Below are positions 34,347 to 42,735 of a DNA stretch of 64,000 bases, piece after piece; the stretch's first letter is position 1; each line of letters opens with the position of its first letter. A program made the position numbers and the translations under genes. A model generated the notes under the pieces. That model was not told the DNA's origin, searched no databases, and worked only from the letters and a program-made list of their open reading frames with translations. The stretch is from Candidatus Hydrogenedentota bacterium (GTDB lineage: Bacteria > Hydrogenedentota > Hydrogenedentia > Hydrogenedentales > JAEUWI01): the NCBI GenBank assembly GCA_019637335.1, contig JAHBVV010000009.1:62001-126000 (forward strand), in the 5' to 3' direction.

Positions 34347-35649
34347 CCGCGCGCAGGCCGCGCGCGAGATCTGCGCCGCGCTGAGGAACGCCGGCCATCG
34401 CGCGCTTCTGGCCGGCGGTTGCGTGCGCGACATGCTGCGCGGCGCCCCGCCCGAGGACTACGACATCGCCACGAGCGCGACCGCGGCGGAGGTTCAATCG
34501 CTGTTTTCCCACACGATTCCCGTGGGCGCGTCCTTTGGCGTGGTCATCGTGGTACGGGACGGCGCGCAGTTCGAAGTGGCGACCTTTCGGAAGGACGGCC
34601 CCTACCTCGACGGGCGCCACCCCGCGCACGTCGAGTTCCTGGACGAGATCGAGGACGCGAAACGCCGCGATTTCACGATCAACGCCATGTTTTACGATCC
34701 CGATACCGCGTCTGTTATCGACTATGTCGGTGGTCGGGAAGATCTGGCGAACGGCATTATCCGTTGCGTGGGCGATCCCGCCGCCCGTTTTCGGGAGGAT
34801 CACCTGCGGCTGCTTCGCGCCGCCCGATTCGCCGCGCGCTTCGGGTTCGCGCTGGACCCGGCCACCCGCGACGCCATGGCCAGGCTGGCCCCCGCCATCT
34901 CGCGGACGAGCGCCGAGCGGATCCGCGACGAGTTCGTCAAGATGTTGTGCGAGGGCTATGCGCGCCGCAGCCTCGAACTCCTGGACGAAACGGGATTGCT
35001 GGCGCAGGTGCTGCCGGAAGTTGATGCGATGAAGGGCGTGGCGCAGCCGCCCGAGTTTCATCCCGAGGGCGATGTTTACGTGCACACCCTGCTGCTCATG
35101 GACGGGCTGCCCGCGCCCTGTTTCGCCACGCTGGCTTTCGGCGCGCTGCTCCACGATGTCGGGAAGCCCCGCACGCAGACTTTCGAAGACCGCATTCGCT
35201 TCAACGAGCACGAACGGGTCGGCGCCGAGATGGCCCGCCGCATCTGCCGGCGCCTGCGCTTCTCCAACGAGCAAACCGACCGCATCGTCTGGCTGGTCGC
35301 GCAGCATATGCGGCTCGCGGCGATTCCCGACATGCGGGAGAGCAAACGCAAGCGCTTCGTGCGGGAGGACGGCTTCGACGAACTGCTTGCCCTGTGCCGA
35401 CTCGACTGCCAGGCGAGTCACGGAAACCTCGACACGATCGACTGGATCGAGGACTACCGCGCGAATCTGCCCGAGGAGGCGCTCCGCCCAACGCCCCTCC
35501 TGACGGGCAACGACCTCATCGCCATGGGCTACGCGCCCGGCCCCGATTTCCGCCGCGTTCTGGGTGCGATCGAAGACGGTCAATTGGAGGGGACGGTGCG
35601 CAACACGGAGGAGGCGAAAAGACTCGCGCGATCGCTCTTGGAGCCCTGA
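34339..35649 (+). CDS. CCA tRNA nucleotidyltransferase / poly(A) polymerase family
   Basis: 436-residue class II nucleotidyltransferase. LLAGGCVRDMLRGAPPEDYDIATSA contains the GG...RD loop and the DxD metal pair, and RRDFTINAMFYDP and the ARFxARFGF region follow. An HD domain (LLHDVGKPRTQ, about 265-385) sits C-terminally, as in CCA-adding enzymes of many bacteria. It adds or repairs the tRNA 3'-CCA end; the A-adding or PcnB-type subgroup cannot be excluded from sequence alone. The start overlaps the end of the DUF2339 gene by 8 bp. Confidence 0.9.
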   Translation: MGDRAQAAREICAALRNAGHRALLAGGCVRDMLRGAPPEDYDIATSATAAEVQSLFSHTIPVGASFGVVIVVRDGAQFEVATFRKDGPYLDGRHPAHVEFLDEIEDAKRRDFTINAMFYDPDTASVIDYVGGREDLANGIIRCVGDPAARFREDHLRLLRAARFAARFGFALDPATRDAMARLAPAISRTSAERIRDEFVKMLCEGYARRSLELLDETGLLAQVLPEVDAMKGVAQPPEFHPEGDVYVHTLLLMDGLPAPCFATLAFGALLHDVGKPRTQTFEDRIRFNEHERVGAEMARRICRRLRFSNEQTDRIVWLVAQHMRLAAIPDMRESKRKRFVREDGFDELLALCRLDCQASHGNLDTIDWIEDYRANLPEEALRPTPLLTGNDLIAMGYAPGPDFRRVLGAIEDGQLEGTVRNTEEAKRLARSLLEP

Positions 35650-35686
35650 TACGAACGTGGCCGCTTGTGGCTACTGATGCGATCGT

Positions 35687-35716
35687 TTGCACCATATGCC
35701 TTTCCCGTGCTATCAC
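35687..35716 (+). promoter_or_regulatory. Candidate promoter of the pseudopilin cluster
   Basis: TTGCAC at 35687-35692 and TATCAC at 35711-35716, 18-bp spacer. A TATACA at 35720 is an alternative -10 with a longer spacer. It is 34 bp before the first pseudopilin start. Confidence 0.35.
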
Positions 35717-35749
35717 ATCTATACAGCGCGCATGGCAGGGAGTGTGCAC

Positions 35750-36118
35750 ATGGCCATCACGAGGCGTACAAACCGAGGTTTTACACTGCTGGAGGTCACC
35801 TTTGCCACGGGTATCCTCTTCCTGACACTGGTGTTGATCCTCGGGGCGATCGCGCATGTTGCGCATATGCGCGAACTGGGGGAGCGGCGGCATCTTGCCA
35901 CCGTCTGTCTCAACCACGTGATCGAGCGGGCGCGTGCGAACCCGGGATGGCAAGCGGACCTGGCTGCGCCGGCTTCCCTGCCGGGATCGTATCGCATCAC
36001 GGTGGAATCCGAGGCGCCGGGTGTCGCCCGCGTCATTGTGACGACCGAGACCTCCCGCGGGAGCACCGTTATCGTGTCCGCGGTATGTCCAGCAGGGGAG
36101 GGGTCCGATGCGCCGTAG
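35750..36118 (+). CDS. Type II secretion/type IV pilus pseudopilin (GspI-like)
   Basis: 122-residue pseudopilin. The N-terminus MAITRRTNRG ends in the prepilin-peptidase site; cleavage before FTLLEV leaves Phe+1 and Glu+5, followed by a hydrophobic helix. The short periplasmic domain is beta-rich. The ATG at 35750 follows GGGAG and gives the usual 10-residue leader; an ATG at 35732 would lengthen the leader to 16. It begins a tight five-gene cluster. Assignment to GspI rather than another minor pseudopilin is by size and order only. Confidence 0.82.
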   Translation: MAITRRTNRGFTLLEVTFATGILFLTLVLILGAIAHVAHMRELGERRHLATVCLNHVIERARANPGWQADLAAPASLPGSYRITVESEAPGVARVIVTTETSRGSTVIVSAVCPAGEGSDAP

Positions 36119-36683
36119 CGGGTTCACATTGATCGAGATGCTCGCCGCGATCTCCCTGTTGACCGCCGCGCTCGGGATGATCTGGGGCGCCTGGTTGCAG
36201 GCCAGTGCGACGGCGGATGTCCTGGAGCGAAAGACCGACGCGACGGATCGCGCCGTACACGCCATGGCCCGAATCTCCCGAGAATTGCGTGCGGCTTCCC
36301 GGGCCAGCCTGTCCGCCTTGCCCGCCGCCGAGATCGCCTACCGGATCCCGGAGGACCTTGACGCGAACGGATTGCCGATAGACGCGGACGGTATGCCGGA
36401 ATGGAGCGGGCCTCGCCGGATCGGGCGCGACTACAACGACGCCAATGGCGATGGTTTCACCGCGAGCCAGTTGATATTGGAACACCCCGGCGGAGTCGAC
36501 GTGATTGCAAACGGTCTTCCCGCAGCCGAGCCGCCTGGCGTCTCGCCGAGCGGCAACCCCGGCATCTGGTTCGAAGCGCGGGATGGCGGCATCCTCGTGC
36601 AATTGGAGGTGGTCTGCTTGACGCGCCGGGCGCGGGAGGTTCCCGCGCGCGTGGCGCAGTTTATTGCGCTGAGGAATCCGTGA
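36108..36683 (+). CDS. Pseudopilin, PulJ/GspJ-like
   Basis: 191-residue minor pseudopilin with a five-residue leader, MRRSG, then FTLIEMLAAISLLTAALGM (Glu+5 kept). The larger soluble domain follows and includes RAVHAMARISRELRAASRAS, a typical GspJ/PilW early helix. The start overlaps the previous gene by 11 bp and the stop overlaps the next start (TGATG), so translation is coupled throughout. GspJ normally works with GspI and GspK at the pseudopilus tip; here the order matches I-J-K. Confidence 0.82.
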   Translation: MRRSGFTLIEMLAAISLLTAALGMIWGAWLQASATADVLERKTDATDRAVHAMARISRELRAASRASLSALPAAEIAYRIPEDLDANGLPIDADGMPEWSGPRRIGRDYNDANGDGFTASQLILEHPGGVDVIANGLPAAEPPGVSPSGNPGIWFEARDGGILVQLEVVCLTRRAREVPARVAQFIALRNP

Positions 36684-37204
36684 TGCGCGATGCCGTGATG
36701 GAACGGACGCGCGGGGCCGCGCTGCTGCTGTGTCTCGTATTCATTGCGGCCTCTATTTCGCTCGTGGTGGTGCTAAGCACCCGATCCGCCGCACATCTCC
36801 GGCAGGCGGTGTACGCCAGTTCGGGCGTGTCCGCGTTTTCCGCGGCGGAGACCGGGCTGGCGCTTGCCGTAGCGGACCTGGATGCCGGGGGGACCGGCTG
36901 TCTTGGCGGCGCCGGGCCGCCCCGTTGGGACGCGCGTGGGCGGGCCATTCTTCCAGAGATCTCCGATGCCAGACTTTCACCCCACGCAATTTCCGGGAGT
37001 CCTCCGACCGCATGGTACACCGTGGCGGGCCCGAGGGCGGACCTACCGGATGGCTATGTCGTGGTCTACAGCGTGGCGCGATCAGGCGGAGTCGAGCGGA
37101 GGCTGGAGTGCGTTTTGCGCCGCGAGAAGTCTGGCCACGAAATCGTGGTGTGGCGCGAGCTGACGCCATCGGATGCCGGGGAGCGCGCCGATGCCGCTCT
37201 TTGA
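36683..37204 (+). CDS. GspK/PilX-like minor pilus component
   Basis: 173-residue protein with a single N-terminal helix (GAALLLCLVFIAASISLVVVL) after a short basic leader, MRDAVMERTR. Like GspK and PilX it lacks Glu at +5. The region after the helix (FSAAETGLALAVADLDAG) is the usual GspK/PilX helix and start of the alpha/beta domain. It is shorter than typical GspK (about 300 aa), so the globular insert is missing. The ATG at 36683 overlaps the previous stop; a GTG at 36680 is also possible. The stop overlaps the next start by 14 bp. Confidence 0.7.
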   Translation: MRDAVMERTRGAALLLCLVFIAASISLVVVLSTRSAAHLRQAVYASSGVSAFSAAETGLALAVADLDAGGTGCLGGAGPPRWDARGRAILPEISDARLSPHAISGSPPTAWYTVAGPRADLPDGYVVVYSVARSGGVERRLECVLRREKSGHEIVVWRELTPSDAGERADAAL

Positions 37205-38408
37205 GTACACAGGTGTCGACACGCGAGGCGCCACAGTGCAGGGCTCCGTCGAGGCCGAGTCGGCCTGGGCGCTCATCCCGGAATTGCGGGCCCGTGGGGT
37301 GATGGTCTACGCCGTGGCGCCAGAAGGGGGCGCGCGGGGCCTGGCGAATAGACCTCGGTCGATTGAGCTGGAAGATCTAAACCTGTTTGCGGAGCAGCTG
37401 TGTTCCTTGTCCCGCGCGGGCATGCCGCTGGCCACCGCACTGCGCGAACTCGCGCACGAGGTTCGGGGCAGGCGATTCCGCAACCTGATCGATACCGCCG
37501 CCCGTGAAGTCGCCGGGGGCCGTTCCCTGGGCGAGGTGTTCGAGCGCCATGGGGAGTCCTTTCCGCCACTGTACCTGGCGCTGATACGGGTTGGCGAGCA
37601 CACGGGCAATCTCCCGGGCGTCCTGCAGCGGATGATCGCCATCGGACATCGCCGCCAATGGCTTCGTCAGCGGCTGATGGTGGCGGTTGCATATCCCGCC
37701 TTTCTGCTCGGCGCGCTGGCGGTGTTCTTCGGCCTTTTCGTCACGGAGGTGATAGGCCAGTTTGAGCATATGTATCTGCAGTTTGGGGCCGAGTTGCCGG
37801 CTCTTACGGAAGCGGCTCTTTCCTTCGGGAAACTTATGCGCGGCGCCGGACTCCCCGCGATCGCGCTGTTTGCGGGCCTGACCGCACTTCTATACTGGAT
37901 TCGCGGGTATGTTCTTCCCGGTGACGCCGGCAGGCTTGCGGCGGAAGCGGCCCTGCTTCGCGCGCCCGTTGTGGGCCGTCTCTATCAGGCCATTCTTACG
38001 GCGCGGTTCGCCCGGGCGTTGGGCATGCTGCTGGAGAATGGCGCACCCATTCTGGAGAGCCTTCAGCTTGCTGGCATCGCCACGGCCAGCACGCGCTTCG
38101 CCCGGGGCATGGCCCGCGCGGCCACGCGCGTTGCGCAAGGGGATCCCGTGGCGCAGACCGTTGCGGCGACCGGTCTATTGCGCCCCATCGATGCCTGGAT
38201 ACTGAAGCACGGCGAATCGGCCGGCGATCTTCCCGGAGCGCTCGCGCGGCTGGCGGAGTCCTGTGATCGCGAGTCGGAGCGGGGGCAACAGTCCGCGCTT
38301 GGCGGGCTCGGGGCGGGTCTGGTGATCGTCTGCGGAATTCTAGTGGGATTGGCGGTGATCGCGTGTTTTCTGCCGGTCTTTCAATTTCCCCTGATGCTGC
38401 GAGGTTAG
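37191..38408 (+). CDS. Type II secretion/pilus inner-membrane platform protein (GspF/PilC)
   Basis: 405-residue platform protein. The N-terminus MPLFEYTGVDTRGATVQGSVEAES is the diagnostic GspF start (FxY...G...G.ieA). Two T2SF domains follow (about 60-190 and 260-395), each ending in transmembrane segments, with FAEQLCSLSRAGMPLATALREL and FARALGMLLENGAPILESLQLA as the paired helices. Length fits the family. The ATG at 37191 has GGGAG upstream. GspF couples the cytoplasmic ATPase to pilin assembly; no ATPase gene is in the cluster. Confidence 0.92.
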   Translation: MPLFEYTGVDTRGATVQGSVEAESAWALIPELRARGVMVYAVAPEGGARGLANRPRSIELEDLNLFAEQLCSLSRAGMPLATALRELAHEVRGRRFRNLIDTAAREVAGGRSLGEVFERHGESFPPLYLALIRVGEHTGNLPGVLQRMIAIGHRRQWLRQRLMVAVAYPAFLLGALAVFFGLFVTEVIGQFEHMYLQFGAELPALTEAALSFGKLMRGAGLPAIALFAGLTALLYWIRGYVLPGDAGRLAAEAALLRAPVVGRLYQAILTARFARALGMLLENGAPILESLQLAGIATASTRFARGMARAATRVAQGDPVAQTVAATGLLRPIDAWILKHGESAGDLPGALARLAESCDRESERGQQSALGGLGAGLVIVCGILVGLAVIACFLPVFQFPLMLRG

Positions 38409-38413
38409 GACAC

Positions 38414-39541
38414 ATGGAATTCGGCGCACCAGATGAGACTTGGGATAACGGCGGGCGCCCGCTTCCGGATGGCCGCGCGCCCCGCTACCGCACCTGGCTG
38501 CTCCATTGGCGCGATCTTCTCATCGCGGTCCGCGCCATTCAGGTTCTCGTGGCGGCGCGCCTGCCGCTTGCCGCGGGCCTTCTGTACCTGAGCCACGATA
38601 CGCCGAGCCGCCCGCTACGGTATGTGTTCTACGCGATGCATCGCGACATTCAAGGTGGCCTGGCGCTTCACGAGGCCATGGCGAACCGCCCCGAGTTCTT
38701 TCCGCCTTTCTGCACCAAGCTTGCCCGGGCCGGGGAAGAAAGCGGGCAGTTGGACGCGGCCCTGGACGAACTCCAGTCCGGCGTTTCGGATGCCGTTTCA
38801 ATCCGCTACGTCACGTTCTGGCACGCCTGGATGCTGGGGGGTGTACTGCTATTCCCGATACTGCTTGCGGCTGTCATTCTCGTATTCGTCGCGCCACAAT
38901 TGGAGTCCATCCTGACACATTTTGGAAAGCCGCCGGGGCGTCTGCTCTATTGGGGGCAGTTCGCCAGGGATAGCGGGCTTCTCGCGGGGCTCGCGCTCTT
39001 CGCCGTTGGGGTGTTGCCGGGTTGGATTGCGGTCGAATACTCCTGGCTGAAGGGCGGGCCCCTCTCGCGGATCGCGTCGGCGGTTTTCGAGCGGCTACCG
39101 CTTGTTGGCCGCCATTTCCGTAAGCGCCATCTGGCCACCGCCGCCGCGGTGGCGGGCCATCTGTTGCGCGCGGGCGCGCCGCTGCCGCTGGCGCTACGGG
39201 AGGCCGGAGAAGCGGCGGGGTCGCGGCGCTGCAACACAATCTTCGAGCGTCTGGCGGCGGCGGTGGAGGGGGGAGATGGAATCCGGGACGCGGTGCGCCG
39301 CGATCACGGCAATTTACCAGGTTCTTTCCGCGCGCTGGTGTCGCTCGGCGAACAGGGGGGAGGGTTGCCGGACGCGTTCCAGCAGATCGCGGCACTTTAC
39401 CGCAGACAGACGGATCAATCCGCGCGCCTGGCTATTGAACTTGGTCTGCCGTTGCTCGTCTGTTTGAATGGCCTCATCGTCTTCTGGGTCTACGGGGCCA
39501 TATTCAGCACGCTGAACGCGATCACCCTCTTGGGATTCTAG
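38414..39541 (+). CDS. Second, divergent GspF/PilC-like protein
   Basis: 375-residue paralogue of the preceding protein. It lacks the N-terminal FEYTG segment and instead has about 40 polar residues before the first T2SF domain (IAVRAIQVLVAARLPLAAGLLYL). The second domain starts near KRHLATAAAVAGHLLRAGAPLPLALREAGEA, and both keep the membrane helices. LARAGEESGQLDAAL and VSLGEQGGGLPDAF are the domain-end signatures. It starts 6 bp after gspF1 with TTAGGA upstream and ends the cluster. Two unlike GspF proteins side by side suggest a hetero-oligomeric platform. Confidence 0.88.
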   Translation: MEFGAPDETWDNGGRPLPDGRAPRYRTWLLHWRDLLIAVRAIQVLVAARLPLAAGLLYLSHDTPSRPLRYVFYAMHRDIQGGLALHEAMANRPEFFPPFCTKLARAGEESGQLDAALDELQSGVSDAVSIRYVTFWHAWMLGGVLLFPILLAAVILVFVAPQLESILTHFGKPPGRLLYWGQFARDSGLLAGLALFAVGVLPGWIAVEYSWLKGGPLSRIASAVFERLPLVGRHFRKRHLATAAAVAGHLLRAGAPLPLALREAGEAAGSRRCNTIFERLAAAVEGGDGIRDAVRRDHGNLPGSFRALVSLGEQGGGLPDAFQQIAALYRRQTDQSARLAIELGLPLLVCLNGLIVFWVYGAIFSTLNAITLLGF

Positions 39542-39552
39542 CCCACGCGCGA

Positions 39553-39582
39553 TTGAACTGCCTTGGTGGAGGGGGCTATACT
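39553..39582 (+). promoter_or_regulatory. Candidate promoter of the efflux operon
   Basis: TTGAAC at 39553-39558, 18-bp spacer, TATACT at 39577-39582. It predicts a leader of about 250 nt before the TolC-like start. The rest of this 297-bp gap (39542-39838) shows no other gene or clear repeat. Confidence 0.5.
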
Positions 39583-39838
39583 TTTCCGTAGTCTCTGGCG
39601 CCCGGGCGCTGGCTCACACCGCCTGTTTGTGGCGTCGCCATCCGTGTCCCGCGCGCCGGGCGTATTGTTCCTTCTCTCCTGGCAGCGGGGGACATCGCCG
39701 CGCGAGGCGGCGAGGCAGTTTTTCATTTGCGCGGCCCGTTGGGTGGCGGCCAGGCGCTGTGTAGTATTCGCCACGCAATTCAACGGAACGGCTTGCATCC
39801 GGAATGCTGGTGCACGCTCATTAGAGGTCCGTCCACGT

Positions 39839-41473
39839 ATGCCCGTAGTACCGTCGCGCTGGATGCCCGTCACGCGCCTTTCCGGACCAATCGCCCGGTA
39901 TGGCGTGATTGCCGCCGCCGCCGCGTCTCTCCTGGTTCTGCCCAGCTGCGCGCGCTTCACGCCGCCCGATAGAACCTCCACTGAACTTCCGATCCCGGCT
40001 GCGTTTTCGCTATACGAGACTGCCGGGGAACTCCCGGACGCGTGGTGGAACTCCTTCGATTCCGGCGACTTGAACGCGCTGGTGGATGCGGCGCTCTCGG
40101 GGAACTTCACCATTGCGCAGGCCGCCGCGCGAATACGGCAGGCCGGGGCCGTGGCGCGCCAGGCGGGCGCTCCCCTGCGCCCAACGCTCAGCTACGGCGC
40201 CGACGCCAGCCTCAGCCGCCGCCGGACAGAGCTGGGGGGCGGGGAGTCGGGGCTGGACGCCGCAACCCGGCGTCTCAACGCCCTGAACGCGCTGCTGGAT
40301 GCCGCGTCGGGCGGCGGCGGGGGGACCGGTCCGCTGGGCGGTGCGGTCCGCTCGGCGCAACAGGGCCGGAACGCCGTCGAATCCCTCCTTCAACCTTCTC
40401 CGCCGGATTCGCTGACGGTGAACACGGACCAGTACGGTCTCGGCCTGACCGCCGGGTATGAGGTGGATGTCTGGGGGCGCCTGCGCGCGGACGAAGCGGC
40501 GGCGCTTTCGGCCCTGGATGCGACGCGGGAGGAGGCCCATGCCGTCGTGCACACGATCGCGGGCCAGGTCGCGCTCACGTGGTTCAATCTACTTGAAACC
40601 GCACAGGTGCTGGGCGTGGTGCGTGGACAACTTGAGACCAACCAGACCAATCTTGGTCTGATCGAGCTTCGCTATCGCAATGGTCTCGCCACGACGCTCG
40701 ACGTATACCAGCAACGCCAGGCCGTGGCCGAAACGGAATCGGCCATCCCGCTGCTGGAAGCGCGGTACGAACTGCTTAAACATACGTTGAATATCCTGCT
40801 TGGCCGCGCGCCGCGCGATGATCTGGACCTGACCGAAGCGGCCTTTGCGGCGCCGGGCCCCCTGCCGCCCTACGGGCTGCCGGCCGACCTGCTGGCCCGC
40901 CGCCCCGATGTGCGCGCGGCGGGGCTTCGCCTGCGCGCCGCGGACTGGCGGGTGGCGGCGGCCCGCGCCGATCGCCTGCCGCGCCTCCAGTTGAGCGCGG
41001 GCCTCAGCAGCGACGCCGCCGCAATCGGCTCGCTGTTCGATAGCTGGATCGCGCAACTCGCGGCAAGCGTAACGGGTCCCCTGTTCGACGGGGGGCGGCG
41101 CGAGGCAGAAATCGAACGCGCGCGCGCCGAGGCCGACGAACGGCTCGCCGCCTACCGGCAGATAGTCCTGGAGGCCGTGGCGGAGGTTGAGGATGCGCTG
41201 GTCTTGATCGATCGCCAGCAGGCGCTGATCCAGGCGCTCGATCGCCAGCTTGAGGCCGCGCGGAATTCCCATCGCGAGGCGCTCGGCCGCTACCGCAAGG
41301 GCCTGACCGATTATCTCCCCGTGCTCACCGCGTTGCGCAATCTCCAGAGCCTGGAACGCGATGTGGTGGAAGCCGCGCACGACCTGCTGGTCTATCGCGT
41401 GCAATTGCACCTCGCCCTGGGTGGTGGCTGGATGGCCGGGGCGCTTGATGCCCGAGAAGGAAAGAACGAATGA
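39839..41473 (+). CDS. Outer-membrane efflux lipoprotein (NodT/TolC family)
   Basis: 544-residue outer-membrane channel. The signal peptide ends in LVLPSC, giving a lipidated Cys as in NodT/OprM-like proteins. Two OEP repeats follow, with WNSFDSGDLNALVDAALSGN and AGYEVDVWGRLRADEAAA, and FDGGRREAEIERARAEADERL in the second repeat. LPPYGLPADLLARRPDVRAA is the usual central signature. There is a Gly-rich insert (about 150-170). The ATG at 39839 is preferred (GAGGT upstream); the frame is open 92 codons earlier but is not protein-like. The stop overlaps the adaptor start (ATGA). Confidence 0.9.
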   Translation: MPVVPSRWMPVTRLSGPIARYGVIAAAAASLLVLPSCARFTPPDRTSTELPIPAAFSLYETAGELPDAWWNSFDSGDLNALVDAALSGNFTIAQAAARIRQAGAVARQAGAPLRPTLSYGADASLSRRRTELGGGESGLDAATRRLNALNALLDAASGGGGGTGPLGGAVRSAQQGRNAVESLLQPSPPDSLTVNTDQYGLGLTAGYEVDVWGRLRADEAAALSALDATREEAHAVVHTIAGQVALTWFNLLETAQVLGVVRGQLETNQTNLGLIELRYRNGLATTLDVYQQRQAVAETESAIPLLEARYELLKHTLNILLGRAPRDDLDLTEAAFAAPGPLPPYGLPADLLARRPDVRAAGLRLRAADWRVAAARADRLPRLQLSAGLSSDAAAIGSLFDSWIAQLAASVTGPLFDGGRREAEIERARAEADERLAAYRQIVLEAVAEVEDALVLIDRQQALIQALDRQLEAARNSHREALGRYRKGLTDYLPVLTALRNLQSLERDVVEAAHDLLVYRVQLHLALGGGWMAGALDAREGKNE

Positions 41474-42735
41474 AGGAATCCACCGTGCCCGCTCCAACGT
41501 CTCGGCGCAATCCGCTGGCGAGCGCGCTCATTTTTCTGGTGAAGGCGCTTGTGCCTGTCGCCATTCTGGCCGCCGGAGCCGGCGCGGTTTACGCAATGAT
41601 GAAGACGGCGCCGCAGCCGCAGCGCGCGCCCCAGCAGCGGCAAGCGCGCCTGGTCGACGTGACGATGGCCGACCACACGTCGCAGCGGTTGCGTGTGGAG
41701 GCGGCCGGCAGGGTGCTGGCGGCCCGCGAGATCACGCTGAACCCGCAGGTGGCGGGCGAAATCGTCGAGATAAGCTCCGCGCTTGTGCCGGGCGGCCATT
41801 TCGACGCGGGCGACCTGATCGTGCGAATAGACCCGGCGGATTACGAACTCGCCGCGAAGATGCGCCAGGCGGAATTGACCCAGATGGAGGCCCGCCGCGT
41901 GCTCGAGCGCGCAAACCAGGATGTGGCCCGACGGGAATACGAAGTGCTGGGCGAGTCTCTGAACGATGAGGAGAAGTCCCTGGTGCTGCGCGAGCCGCAG
42001 CTGGCCGCCGCCGCCGCCGACGTGGCCGCCGCGCGCGCGATGCTGGAGGACGCGCATCTCGATCTTCAGCGCACCACGGTTACCGCGCCCTTCGACGCGC
42101 AGGTGGTGGAGAAGTTCGTGGATCGGGGAACTCGCCTGACGACCCAAACCCCAATTGTCCGCCTTGTCGGGACCGATGTGTATTGGGTCGAACTGGCGGT
42201 GCAGCAAGGGGACCTCCCCTGGATCGCCTTGCCCGAAGGGGATGCGCCCGGATCGCCCGTGGTGCTGCGCCAGCCCAGTGTCTGGGGGCCGGACGCGTCG
42301 CGCGAGGGGCGCGTAATCCGTCTGCTGCCGGCGCTCACCGAGCAGGGCAATATGGCGCGCGTGCTGGTCGAAGTGCACGATCCGCTTTGCCTGGAGCCGG
42401 AAAACGAGGACAAGCCCCGGATGTTGGTGGGGCAATTCCTGTCGGCGGAGATCGAAGGCCGGGTGTTGGACCATGTGGTCGTTCTCGACCGCGCCTACCT
42501 CCGTAACGGCGATTTCGTCTGGATTATGGACCAGGAGGATAAGCTGGACATTCGCCCCGTCGATATCGCGTACCGGGGCGTCGAGCGGGTGCTTATCCGG
42601 GGCGGCATCGAGGACGGGGAGCGCATCGTGACCACGGACATCGCGGCGGTCGCCGCCGGAATGAATCTGCGCGTCGCGGGTGAGGGTGAGAAGCCCGGTC
42701 GCGGCGGCCCTGACGGCCCGGGAGGCGCGTCATGA
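41470..42735 (+). CDS. RND efflux periplasmic adaptor (membrane fusion protein)
   Basis: 421-residue HlyD/AcrA-type adaptor. A membrane anchor (about 18-43), beta-barrel and lipoyl halves (AAGRVLAAREITLNPQVAGEIVEI and RTTVTAPFDAQVVEKFVDRGTRL) flank an alpha-hairpin (about 125-200). The C-terminal membrane-proximal domain ends in a Gly/Pro-rich tail (GEGEKPGRGGPDGPGG). It bridges the inner-membrane pump and the TolC-like channel. The start overlaps the channel-gene stop and its stop overlaps the pump-gene start, a fully coupled tripartite operon. Confidence 0.92.
   Translation: MKESTVPAPTSRRNPLASALIFLVKALVPVAILAAGAGAVYAMMKTAPQPQRAPQQRQARLVDVTMADHTSQRLRVEAAGRVLAAREITLNPQVAGEIVEISSALVPGGHFDAGDLIVRIDPADYELAAKMRQAELTQMEARRVLERANQDVARREYEVLGESLNDEEKSLVLREPQLAAAAADVAAARAMLEDAHLDLQRTTVTAPFDAQVVEKFVDRGTRLTTQTPIVRLVGTDVYWVELAVQQGDLPWIALPEGDAPGSPVVLRQPSVWGPDASREGRVIRLLPALTEQGNMARVLVEVHDPLCLEPENEDKPRMLVGQFLSAEIEGRVLDHVVVLDRAYLRNGDFVWIMDQEDKLDIRPVDIAYRGVERVLIRGGIEDGERIVTTDIAAVAAGMNLRVAGEGEKPGRGGPDGPGGAS

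Noticed and set aside
35750-39541. A complete type II secretion operon
   Set aside because: Only pseudopilin-like and platform genes are present; no GspD, E, L or M was found in the neighbourhood.
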